A DNA stretch of 7,878 nucleotides from Anaerolineae bacterium (GCA_023511475.1 JAIMBM010000125.1:1-7878), one strand, 5' to 3'. Shown: positions 1 through 7,878, counted from the stretch's first letter. Notes: a model not told the origin generated them from the letters alone. Numbers and translations are program-made.

Positions 1-111
1 ACAAGGGAAGGTACCTCTTTCCCCGCCACTGAGGCGGCGATCGAGTCATTGCGGCGACTGGCCGAGTCCAGGTTCGAACACTTGGCCCCTAACGCAATCT
101 TGACACCATGA
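1..111 (+). CDS. Possible C-terminal end of an unrecognised upstream gene (5' truncated)
   Basis: Reading from base 1 there is an open frame of 36 codons ending at TGA 109-111. The predicted tail contains an amphipathic-looking stretch (ATEAAIESLRRLAESRFEHL), which reads like the end of a folded protein. I do not recognise the family. Against it, a second forward frame is also open for more than 30 codons, the third-position G/C bias is weaker than in livJ, and the stretch is too short to be decisive. If it is real, the livJ promoter -35 box lies inside its last codons. No tRNA, terminator or other feature explains these bases. Confidence 0.33.
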   Translation, partial: TREGTSFPATEAAIESLRRLAESRFEHLAPNAILTP

Positions 112-128
112 AAAACCTCCCCTATAAT
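100..128 (+). promoter_or_regulatory. Perfect-consensus housekeeping-sigma promoter of the liv operon
   Basis: TTGACA at 100-105 and TATAAT at 123-128 are separated by exactly 17 nt, so both hexamers and the spacer match the sigma-70/sigma-A optimum. Transcription should start near A135. There is no extended -10 TG. It points at livJ and is the only convincing promoter in the window. An exact match of this kind is very unlikely by chance in such GC-rich DNA. Confidence 0.87.
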
Positions 129-171
129 GCCACAAGTATGCCCCTGTTGCGCAGAGTCGACGAGCGTTGAA

Positions 172-209
172 ACCTGTGGTCGCTCAGGGCTCACAGGTCC
201 TTCTGGACC
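172..209 (+). other. Two mutually exclusive leader hairpins
   Basis: ACCTGTG (172-178) pairs perfectly with CACAGGT (192-198), giving a 7-bp stem. The right arm shares bases 196-198 with a second perfect stem, GGTCC (196-200) with GGACC (205-209), closed by a TTCT tetraloop. Only one can form at a time. Neither is followed by a U-tract (GGCCTCTTTGG follows), so neither looks like a normal intrinsic terminator. Confidence 0.5.
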
Positions 210-270
210 GGCCTCTTTGGTCGTCGGGACGCGGCGGGAGCTTGTTGCTATCTGGCCCTCGCCTCGTTCG

Positions 271-290
271 TTGCAGGGGCCACCCTGCGA
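271..290 (+). other. Leader stem-loop just upstream of an unused SD sequence
   Basis: GCAGGG 273-278 pairs with CCCTGC 283-288 around a GCCA loop, extended by T272-G289 and T271-A290 to 8 pairs. An alternative outer stem is CCTC 262-265 with GAGG 289-292. It sits directly 5' of the AAAGGAGGT at 293-301 and leaves that motif single-stranded. Confidence 0.45.
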
Positions 291-292
291 GG

Positions 293-301
293 AAAGGAGG
301 T
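293..301 (+). promoter_or_regulatory. Perfect Shine-Dalgarno sequence without a suitable start codon
   Basis: AAAGGAGGT is fully complementary to the usual 3' end of bacterial 16S rRNA. No ATG, GTG or TTG lies at normal spacing: TTG 303-305 is too close, and its frame stops after four codons. The next candidates (CTG 314, GTG 325) give two to four codons. It lies about 150 nt upstream of the real livJ start and does not serve it. It could be a ribosome standby site, the remnant of a lost small gene, or chance. Confidence 0.4.
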
Positions 302-352
302 GTTGAAGAGCCGCTGACAGGTCCGTGACGTGACCGCTCCCCAATGGCGTGG

Positions 353-404
353 AACAGGGTTGGCAACCCGCATGGCTGTTGGGTCCGGACTGGCGGGTCC
401 GGAC
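353..404 (+). other. Tandem leader hairpins ahead of livJ
   Basis: First element: AACAG 353-357 with CTGTT 376-380, enclosing GGGTT 357-361 with AACCC 365-369 (G357 can join either stem). Second element: the palindrome GTCCGGAC occurs twice (383-390, 397-404) around TGGCGG, so the copies form an 8-bp stem. The following bases (GGTTCTCTATCC) lack a U-run. The hairpins lie 33 nt or more upstream of the livJ SD and leave it accessible. Confidence 0.5.
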
Positions 405-437
405 GGTTCTCTATCCACGCGTGCATTTCCCTAACCT

Positions 438-447
438 GGAGGAGAGG
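438..447 (+). promoter_or_regulatory. Ribosome binding site that fixes the livJ start
   Basis: GGAGGAGAGG lies 6 nt upstream of ATG 454. An in-frame GTG at 349 would add 35 residues in front of the signal peptide and has no SD, so ATG 454 is preferred. Confidence 0.85.
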
Positions 448-453
448 AACCAT

Positions 454-1599
454 ATGCGGACCATCAGAGTCCTCAGCGTGCTCGTAATCATTGCAACCCT
501 GCTGCCCCTTGCTGGTTGCGGTGGCGGCGGGTCCAAGACCCTCAAGATCGGCGTCATCGCCCCCATGACGGGCGATGTCAAGACCTTTGGCGAGTCCACC
601 CGAAACGGCGTCCAGATGGCGGTTGAGGAGTGGAACGCCAAGGGTGGCCTCCTCGGCAAGCAGATCGAGATCGTGCTGGGTGACGACAAGAACGACCCGG
701 CCGAAGCCACGGCAGCGGCGACCAAGCTCATCAAGCAGGACAAGGTCAAGTTCATCGTGGGCTCCGTGGCCTCCAAGTGCTCCATTCCCATCTCCGACGT
801 GGCCAACAAGAACCAGGTCGTGATGATCAGCCCCACCTCCACCAACCCCAAGGTGACGGTTGCCGACGGTGTCCTCAAGGAATATGCCTTCCGTGCCTGC
901 TTCATCGACCCGCCTCAGGGCTCGGCCATGGCCAAGTTTGCCACCGAGAACCTCGGCATCAAGACGGCTGCCGTCTTTTACGACAACGGCAACGACTATG
1001 TGAAGGGCCTCGCCGAGTTCTTCAAGGCCGCCTTCGAGGCGCGCGGCGGCAAGGTCACGGTCTATGAGGCCTATGCGCAGACCGACACCGACTTTACCGC
1101 CCTCCTGACCAAGGTGATGGCAGAGCCGCCCGACATGCTCTACATCCCGGACTACTACAACATGGCGAACCTGGTCAACCAGCAGGCGAGAGCCGCCGGG
1201 TTCAAGGGCATCCTCGCCGGCGGTGACGGCTGGGACTCGTCCGACCTGGACTTCCAGGCTGCCGACGGGGGCTACTTCACCAACCACTACGCTGCTGACG
1301 ACCCCCGGTCCGAGGTGCAGAACTGGGTGGCTCGCTACAAGGCCAAGTACGGCACGGTACCTGATGCCCTCGCGACCCTCGGCTACGACGCGGCGAACCT
1401 GCTGCTGAACGCCATCAAGGCGGCGAACAGCGAGGATCCCGTCAAGGTCAAGGATGCCCTCGCGGCGACCGCGGGCTTCCCGACGGTGTCCGGCACCATC
1501 AGCTTTGACGAGAACCACAACCCGATCAACAAGGACATCGTGGTTCTCCAGGTCAAGGAAGGCAAGTTCGTGCACGTGGCCACCCTGAAGCCCGAGTGA
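454..1599 (+). CDS. livJ: Branched-chain amino-acid ABC transporter substrate-binding lipoprotein (LivJ/LivK family)
   Basis: Extracytoplasmic receptor that captures an amino acid, probably Leu/Ile/Val, and delivers it to LivHM. The product is 381 aa, normal for the family. Residues 1-22 form a lipoprotein signal peptide (MRTIR, hydrophobic core, lipobox LAGC with Cys22), followed by a short Gly linker. The mature part starts with the typical KIGVIAPMTGD strand (31-41) and has two Leu/Ile/Val-binding (Peripla_BP_6) lobes. Likely ligand-contact stretches are SPTSTNP 126-132 and DGWD 258-261. DNGNDYVKGLAEFF 177-190 is also typical of the family. The mature chain keeps two cysteines (109, 149). 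It is the first gene of the operon, has the best SD, and is followed by a strong stem-loop before livH. Family and role are secure from sequence and context. Exact ligand is inference: relatives bind other amino acids or amides. Confidence 0.95.
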   Translation: MRTIRVLSVLVIIATLLPLAGCGGGGSKTLKIGVIAPMTGDVKTFGESTRNGVQMAVEEWNAKGGLLGKQIEIVLGDDKNDPAEATAAATKLIKQDKVKFIVGSVASKCSIPISDVANKNQVVMISPTSTNPKVTVADGVLKEYAFRACFIDPPQGSAMAKFATENLGIKTAAVFYDNGNDYVKGLAEFFKAAFEARGGKVTVYEAYAQTDTDFTALLTKVMAEPPDMLYIPDYYNMANLVNQQARAAGFKGILAGGDGWDSSDLDFQAADGGYFTNHYAADDPRSEVQNWVARYKAKYGTVPDALATLGYDAANLLLNAIKAANSEDPVKVKDALAATAGFPTVSGTISFDENHNPINKDIVVLQVKEGKFVHVATLKPE

Positions 1600-1608
1600 T
1601 CTCGTCTG

Positions 1609-1641
1609 CAGGGGAGGGCGGCCACTGACCGCCCTCCCCTG
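1609..1641 (+). other. 13-bp stem-loop between livJ and livH (attenuator or mRNA stabiliser)
   Basis: Bases 1609-1621 pair perfectly with 1629-1641 around a 7-nt loop (CCACTGA), mostly G-C pairs. Only TT follows, then GCATGCC, so the U-tract of an efficient intrinsic terminator is missing and the permease genes downstream continue the operon. Such a structure behind a binding-protein gene typically allows partial termination or protects the 3' end of the upstream message; which applies here is inference. Confidence 0.8.
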
Positions 1642-1670
1642 TTGCATGCCAGGCTCCGGAAGGGGAGAGT

Positions 1671-2591
1671 ATGACCTACGTCCTGCAGCAACTGCTCAAC
1701 GGCATCCAGCTCGGTTTTGTCTACGCCCTCATCGCCCTAGGCTACACCATGGTGTATGGGATCGTCCGCCTCATCAACTTTGCCCATGGCGATGTGTTCA
1801 TGGTCGGGGCTTTTGTGGGCTACTTCACCCTCAGGGCGCTTGCAGGGGTGACGCTCGCGGGGGCCTCCTGGCTCAACGGAATCCTGCTGTTCCTCCTCGC
1901 CATGCTCGCCGCCATGGCGCTCTGCACTGTGCTGAACGTCACCATCGAGCGCGTCGCCTACAAGCCGCTGCGCAACGCGCCCCGCATCGCCGCTCTGATC
2001 ACGGCCATCGGCGTTTCGCTCTTTCTGGAGTACTTTAGCAGCCTCAAGTTCGTGTTCGGGCCTAACTATATCACCTTCCCCAGTCCGCTCCCCGCACAGA
2101 CCTGGGAGATAGCGGGCCTGCGCATCTCGGCCATCCAGGTGCTCATCGCCGTCGTGGCCACGCTTCTCCTCCTGGGCCTGAACTATATCGTGCGCTACAC
2201 CAAGATCGGCAAGGCCATGCGCGCAACCGCGTTCGACAGGGACGCGGCCCGCCTCATGGGCATCAACGTCGATCTGACCATCTCTTTCACCTTTGGGTTG
2301 GGTGCGGCGCTGGCTGGAGCGGGAGGGGTGCTGTACGTCTCCGCCTATCCCCGAGTGCACACTTTCATGGGCATCATCCCCGGCCTGAAGGCCTTTACGG
2401 CCGCGGTGATGGGTGGCATCGGCAGCCTTCCGGGTGCCTTCGTCGGGGCACTGATCATGGGGGTCGCCGAGGTAACGGCCAAATCGGTCTACTCGACGAT
2501 GGCAGACGGTGTGGCGTTTCTCATCCTCATTCTCGTGCTGCTCGTCAAGCCGAGCGGCATCTTTGGCCGCGCCGAGGTGGAAAAGGTGTAG
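1671..2591 (+). CDS. livH: Branched-chain amino-acid ABC transporter permease LivH
   Basis: Integral membrane half-channel that pairs with LivM for amino-acid import. The product is 306 aa with about eight hydrophobic segments and normal family length. Diagnostic features are the N-terminal motif GYTMVYGIVRLINFAHGD (24-41), a cytoplasmic coupling loop containing GKAMRATAFDRDAARLMGI that docks to the ATPase subunits, and the C-terminal segment with KAFTAAVMGGIGSLPGAF. The start ATG 1671 has a purine-rich SD (GGAAGGGGAG, 1658-1667) at short spacing. It follows livJ after 71 nt containing a strong hairpin, and livM begins 6 nt after its stop, so tight coupling with livM is expected. No odd residues or breaks were noticed. 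Confidence 0.95.
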   Translation: MTYVLQQLLNGIQLGFVYALIALGYTMVYGIVRLINFAHGDVFMVGAFVGYFTLRALAGVTLAGASWLNGILLFLLAMLAAMALCTVLNVTIERVAYKPLRNAPRIAALITAIGVSLFLEYFSSLKFVFGPNYITFPSPLPAQTWEIAGLRISAIQVLIAVVATLLLLGLNYIVRYTKIGKAMRATAFDRDAARLMGINVDLTISFTFGLGAALAGAGGVLYVSAYPRVHTFMGIIPGLKAFTAAVMGGIGSLPGAFVGALIMGVAEVTAKSVYSTMADGVAFLILILVLLVKPSGIFGRAEVEKV

Positions 2592-2597
2592 TCCGGT

Positions 2598-3600
2598 ATG
2601 AAGTGGAAAGTGCCTTCGTGGGGCCTCCTCGTCATCCCTCTCGCTGCGGGGGTGTTGCTCCAGCTCGCGATTCACCTTGAGGTGATCAACGCCTACTGGG
2701 CCCTCGTCGTTACCTACATGTGCATCGCAGTCATCTCCTCGCTGGGTCTCGGCATTATCTATGGCTTCTCGGGGCAGTTCGCCCTCGGCCACGCGGCATT
2801 CATGGGCCTCGGGGCCTACACGGCGGCGTTGATCACCCGGTACATGGGCGTCGCCCCCTGGGCCTTTGCCATCGCCCTCGTCGGTGGAGCACTGCTGGCG
2901 GGAGGTGTGGCCTGGCTGGTCGGTCTCCCCATCCTGCGCCTGCGCTCTGACTATCTCGGTATTGCCACCCTCGGGTTCGGCATCATCGTCCGCGTACTCT
3001 TTGAGAACTCAGACAGGGTCATCCCCGTTACGGCCGGGGCGCGTGGCATGACGGGCATCGAGCAGCCGGACTTTGTGTTCCTCTGGGCGTTCCTGCTGCT
3101 CCTCGGGGCCATCGTCGTGGCGCGCAACCTGCGTTTCTCGAGCCCGGGCCGTGCCCTCCTCTCCATCCGCGAGGATGAGACCGCCGCGAACCTGATGGGA
3201 ATCGATGTCGTACGCTACAAGACCATCGCCTTCGTGCTCGGCTGCTCGTACGCGGGGCTCGCAGGCGGGCTGTACGCGCACACCTTCCTTTTCCTGCACC
3301 CCTCCAACTTTGACTTTATCAAATCCTTCGATCCGCTGCTTATCGTCGTGCTGGGGGGGCTCGGCTCGATCACAGGCACCGTCGTCGCGGGGACGGCCTG
3401 GGTAGCCGTGCTCGAGGGGCTGCGTCTGGTCCTGCCTGGTGAGGTCCTTGAGTGGCGGTACGTCATCTACCCCGTCCTGCTCATCGCGATGATGCTCACA
3501 CGCCCGCAGGGGCTCTTTGGCACCAGCGAGGCGGCCATCCTCCGCCCCAGGGAAGCCGAGGCCCCCGCCGCGCCGGCATTGGCAACTGAGGTGACCGCAG

Positions 3601-3617
<17 letters not shown>
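2598..3617 (+). CDS. livM: Branched-chain amino-acid ABC transporter permease LivM
   Basis: Second membrane subunit, partner of LivH. The product is 339 aa, hydrophobic almost throughout. Family hallmarks are GFSGQFALGHAAFMGLGAY (56-74), LRLRSDYLGIATLGFG after the mid-protein segments, the ATPase-docking loop GRALLSIREDETAANLMGI, and VVLGGLGSITGTVVAG near the end. The C-terminus has a hydrophilic Ala/Pro/Glu-rich tail of about 25 residues after the usual RPQGLFG motif. This tail is variable in the family and has no obvious function. The SD (AAAAGGTG, 2581-2588) lies inside the end of livH, which suggests translational coupling. The last 17 nt overlap livG in another frame. Confidence 0.95.
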
Positions 3618-5093
<1,476 letters not shown>

Positions 5094-5182
5094 CGCGGAG
5101 ACCCCGGCTGCATTCGGGCAAACGGTCCAATGGGGCACTGAGCCATCCCCGTGTCGCCTGGTAAGAAAAGGAGGAGAACCCG
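5094..5182 (+). other. Gap between the two transporter blocks; strong SD, no terminator or clear promoter
   Basis: These 89 nt contain a strong SD (AAAGGAGGAG, 5167-5176) serving ATG 5183. A weak inverted repeat is present (5130-5135 with 5147-5152, one G-T pair, 11-nt loop). I find no U-tract and no sigma-70-like hexamer pair. Transcription probably continues from the liv genes, though a promoter of unfamiliar type cannot be excluded. Confidence 0.5.
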
Positions 5183-5932
5183 ATGAGGCGCGCTATTCTT
5201 GTGTCGCTGGCCTTGTTGCTCGTGGCCGGCCTGGCATTGACCGGTTGCCAGGCGAAGAAGCAGGTCATCACCGTTGCGACCGATGCGACCTGGCCACCCT
5301 TCGAGTCGGTCAACGAGCAGACCAAAGAGCTTGAGGGCTTTGACATCGACCTCATGAACGCCATCGCCAAGGAGGCCGGCCTGGAGATCAAGTGGGTCAA
5401 CGTGCCCTTTGACTCGCTGCTTGCGGGCCTCGCCAGCGGTCAGTACGACGTCGGGATGGCGGTCATCACCATCACTCCCGAGCGCCAGCAGCAGATGCTC
5501 TTCTCCGACCCGTACTACAACGCCGGCCAGCTCATCGCCGTGCGCGTAGAGACGACGGACATCAACGGGCCAGCGGATCTCAAGGGCAAGAAGGCCGGCG
5601 GCCAGCTGGGCACGACCGGCGTCATGGAGATCGAAAAGATCGAGGGCTGCGAGGCCAAGATCTATGACACCATCGACCAGGCCTTCCTCGACCTGATGAA
5701 CGGCCAGATCGATGCCGTGGTGGCCGATAGCCCCCTGGTCTGGGGCTACGTAGGCAAGTACCCGGACAAGATCAAGTCCGTCGGCGAGCCCTTCACCGAG
5801 GAGTACTATGGCATCGCCGTGCGCAAGGGCGCCGAGGACCTGCTCGCCAAGATCAACAAGGGCCTCGCTGCAGTCAAGGCCAAGGGCCTCCTCGACGAGC
5901 TCAACGACAAGTGGGTCAAGGGCACAAAGTAG
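5183..5932 (+). CDS. Polar amino-acid ABC transporter substrate-binding lipoprotein (SBP_bac_3 / GlnH-HisJ family)
   Basis: Extracytoplasmic receptor for the second importer. The product is 249 aa, typical length. Residues 1-22 are a lipoprotein signal peptide with lipobox LTGC and Cys22. The mature domain has the family layout: ATDATWPPFE (32-41), GFDIDLMNAIAKEAG (52-66), and DVGMAVITITPER (89-101), whose Arg101 should bind the ligand carboxylate. Then come SDPYY (108-112), QLGTTG (141-146), and VVADSP with Asp182, expected to hold the amino group. The residues aligned to the side-chain contacts of E. coli GlnH (Lys115, His156) are Gln141 and Ala181, so glutamine specificity is not supported. 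Amino-acid binding is likely and the ligand is unknown. The gene has a strong SD and is followed by a long stem-loop. Confidence 0.93.
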   Translation: MRRAILVSLALLLVAGLALTGCQAKKQVITVATDATWPPFESVNEQTKELEGFDIDLMNAIAKEAGLEIKWVNVPFDSLLAGLASGQYDVGMAVITITPERQQQMLFSDPYYNAGQLIAVRVETTDINGPADLKGKKAGGQLGTTGVMEIEKIEGCEAKIYDTIDQAFLDLMNGQIDAVVADSPLVWGYVGKYPDKIKSVGEPFTEEYYGIAVRKGAEDLLAKINKGLAAVKAKGLLDELNDKWVKGTK

Positions 5933-5960
5933 CCCTCGGGCCCGTCTCTGACCGCCATCC

Positions 5961-6003
5961 AGCAGTCTACCGTGCGGCGACGGCCGCACGGTAGACGCTG
6001 CTG
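5961..6003 (+). other. Long stem-loop between the polar amino-acid binding protein and its permease
   Basis: A perfect 14-bp stem (5965-5978 with 5983-5996) closes a GACG tetraloop. After a 2-nt bulge (5997-5998), five more pairs form (5960-5964 with 5999-6003). The nearest T-run (TTTT 6019-6022) is about 15 nt beyond the stem, too far for a classical terminator. It is probably an attenuator or an mRNA 3'-end stabiliser for the binding-protein message, matching the structure behind livJ. Confidence 0.8.
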
Positions 6004-6062
6004 TTGAGGAACGTCTGGTTTTCTACTCTGAGCCTGGCAGCACGCTGAAAGGACTGCTCCCC

Positions 6063-6894
6063 ATGCCCGATCTGGAAAGGGCCGAGCAACTCCCCAAACC
6101 AGCCGAGGCGGGGCGGCTTGTTGGGTTTGACCGGTGGTGGCTGCTCTTCGCTGCCGTGGCCATCCTCGTAGCCGTCATGTCCCTGGCCGCACCCGACCCC
6201 TACTGGCGCATGATCCTCTTCATGCGCGAGGGCATCCGGGTCACCGTCTCGATCACCGTGGTGTCGTACGTCTGCATCCTGCTCGTCGGGCTGCTCGCTG
6301 GCCTCGGGCGGGTTGCCCGGAGCCCGATCATCCGCGGCATCGCCTCGATATACGTCGAAGTCATACGCGGCATCCCGCTGCTCGTGCAGCTCCTGTTCAT
6401 CTACTACGCTCTGCCTGTCATCATCCAGGGAATCGGGCGTTATCTGCTGGAGAACGTCCCTACGCTCTCCGGCCTCGGTCAGGCCATGGCCGCGGCCACT
6501 ATCGACGAGTTCGTGGGAGCGGTGATCGGCCTGACGATCTGCTACGGGGCCTATGTCGGTGAGATCTACCGGGCCGGTATCCAGTCCATTCCACGCGGCC
6601 AGATGGAGGCGGCCCGCTCGCTGGGCATGAGCCACTTCCAGGCCATGCGCCATATCATCCTGCCCCAGGCCATCCGGGTGATCCTGCCACCCCTCGGAAA
6701 CGAGTTTGTGGCCCTCCTCAAGGACTCCTCGCTCGTCTCTGTGGTGGCGGTGCCCGATATGGTCCGCCGCGGGCGCGAGTTCATGAGCAAGACCTTCATC
6801 CCCCTCGAGACCTGGACGATGGTGGCCCTACTCTACCTGCTCATGACGGTGTTCTCCGCCCGCATCGTGGCGTATATTGAGAGGAAGACGTCCT

Positions 6895-6905
<11 letters not shown>
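6063..6905 (+). CDS. Polar amino-acid ABC transporter permease (HisM/GlnP type)
   Basis: Membrane subunit of the second importer. As only one permease gene is present, it probably acts as a homodimer. The product is 280 aa. It begins with a hydrophilic N-terminus of about 24 residues and a first membrane segment (about 25-43). A second hydrophobic stretch follows (about 58-82). YVEVIRGIPLLVQLLFIYY (97-115) is the hallmark of the His/Glu/Gln permease family. A loop of about 30 residues (119-149) precedes the next helix. The ATPase-docking EAA loop contains EAARSLGMS (182-190), followed by PQAIRVILPPLGNEFVALLKDSSL. SD AAAGGA (6048-6053) sits 9 nt before ATG 6063. The 3' end overlaps the ATPase gene by 11 nt. 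The substrate cannot be told from the permease. Confidence 0.94.
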
Positions 6906-7671
<766 letters not shown>

Positions 7672-7748
7672 GCGAGCGCCAGTGCGGATGTGAGCGCAGG
7701 GTACAGCCGACCTTGGGGCAGGCTCGTCTACGCCGTTGCTGAGGCGGA

Positions 7749-7789
7749 GACCCCCAACTCGGCCTGCGGGCCGCCTTGGGGGTCCTTTT
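7749..7789 (+). terminator. Intrinsic terminator at the end of the transporter cluster
   Basis: GACCCCCAA (7749-7757) pairs perfectly with TTGGGGGTC (7776-7784). After a 2x2 internal loop, CGGCC (7760-7764) pairs with GGCCG (7769-7773) around TGCG. CC and then TTTT (7786-7789) follow at once. The T-run is short but correctly placed. It is the only structure in the window that meets the usual terminator pattern, and no gene follows in the sequence given. Confidence 0.85.
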
Positions 7790-7802
7790 CCTGTGGGGTG
7801 GT

Positions 7803-7878
<76 letters not shown>

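Larger units (their letters stand above)
189..324 (+). repeat. 12-nt direct repeat GCTSACAGGTCC in the leader (two copies)
   Basis: GCTCACAGGTCC at 189-200 and GCTGACAGGTCC at 313-324 match at 11 of 12 positions, 124 nt apart. The core GGTCC occurs two more times in the leader, at 382-386 and 396-400. The copies could be alternative partners for ACCTGT 172-177 and GGACC 205-209 in RNA, or protein-binding sites in DNA. Confidence 0.5.
135..453 (+). promoter_or_regulatory. Long structured 5' leader of the liv operon, candidate cis-regulatory RNA
   Basis: From the predicted transcription start (about 135) to the livJ ATG there are roughly 318 untranslated bases, far more than translation initiation needs. 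The stretch holds several inverted repeats: ACCTGTG 172-178 with CACAGGT 192-198; GGTCC 196-200 with GGACC 205-209 (these two exclude each other); 271-278 with 283-290; AACAG 353-357 with CTGTT 376-380 enclosing GGGTT/AACCC; and GTCCGGAC 383-390 with 397-404. No U-tract follows the last hairpin, so it is not a standard terminator. I do not recognise a known riboswitch class. Regulation of the operon by this leader is inference. Confidence 0.5.

Noticed and set aside
61..90. tRNA-like T-arm (GGTTCGAAC at 71-79).
   Set aside because: The possible stem around it needs an 8-nt loop, and no D-arm, anticodon arm or acceptor stem can be built upstream.
108..170. 20-codon frame from ATG 108 (same frame as the 138-170 peptide).
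   Set aside because: Its start lies in the promoter spacer, upstream of the predicted transcription start, and there is no SD.
353..404. T-box riboswitch: AGGGTTGGCAACCCGC resembles the T-box AGGGTGGNACCGCG, is about 220 nt from the promoter and is followed by a hairpin.
   Set aside because: The match needs two insertions that instead make a simple hairpin (GGGTT/AACCC). TGGC would call for a G discriminator, unlike Leu, Ile or Val tRNAs. No stem I motifs were seen and no U-tract follows 383-404.
349..453. N-terminal extension of livJ from GTG 349.
   Set aside because: It would put 35 residues before a clear lipoprotein signal peptide and has no SD, whereas ATG 454 has an excellent one.
1609..1641. 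Intrinsic terminator ending the transcript after livJ.
   Set aside because: Strong stem but only two T residues follow, and the remaining liv genes have no promoter of their own that I can see.
184..1647. Long open frame on the minus strand opposite livJ (487 codons), and similar ones opposite the other genes.
   Set aside because: They are antisense shadows of GC-rich genes: no SD, low-complexity His/Asp/Gly/Arg-rich products, and the + strand proteins are clear family members.
5094..5182. Separate sigma-70 promoter for the polar amino-acid transporter.
   Set aside because: No hexamer pair with acceptable match and spacing was found. TAAGAA near 5162 has no matching -35.

Overview
The window holds two complete amino-acid ABC importers in tandem on the + strand. 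A branched-chain amino-acid type system (livJ-H-M-G-F, 454-5093) is followed by a polar amino-acid type system (substrate-binding lipoprotein, permease, ATPase; 5183-7671). The DNA is GC-rich with strong G/C preference at third codon positions. Shine-Dalgarno (SD) sites are strong and the promoter is a perfect housekeeping-sigma match. Both binding proteins carry bacterial lipobox signal peptides, which implies membrane-anchored binding proteins. Protein style and high GC suggest Chloroflexota (Anaerolineae-like) or a deep-branching high-GC Firmicute; this is inference from general resemblance, not from a marker gene.

Layout. Positions 1-111 may be the 3' end of an upstream gene. A TTGACA-17-TATAAT promoter (100-128) overlaps that end and opens an approximately 318-nt untranslated leader (about 135-453). 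The leader contains several hairpins, some mutually exclusive, a direct repeat and a perfect SD sequence with no suitable start codon. livJ is followed by a 13-bp stem-loop (1609-1641), and then livH, livM, livG and livF are packed with 6-nt gaps or overlaps. An 89-nt gap with no terminator leads to the second binding protein. This is again followed by a long stem-loop (5961-6003) before its permease and ATPase, which overlap by 11 nt. The only convincing intrinsic terminator is at 7749-7789. The sequence ends in a 74-nt run of pure G (7805-7878), most likely a sequencing or assembly artefact at a contig end.

How the genes work together. Each binding lipoprotein captures an amino acid outside the membrane and delivers it to its permease: a LivH/LivM heterodimer in the first system, probably a homodimer of the single permease in the second. 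The LivG/LivF pair or the GlnQ-type ATPase powers import. With one recognisable promoter and one terminator, all eight genes may be one transcription unit of about 7.6 kb. The stem-loops after both binding-protein genes suggest a shared way of making the binding protein in excess of the membrane parts.

The protein-coding content is ordinary. I see no undescribed enzyme system. The parts deserving a second look are the structured leader, the repeated stem-loop placement and the poly-G end.
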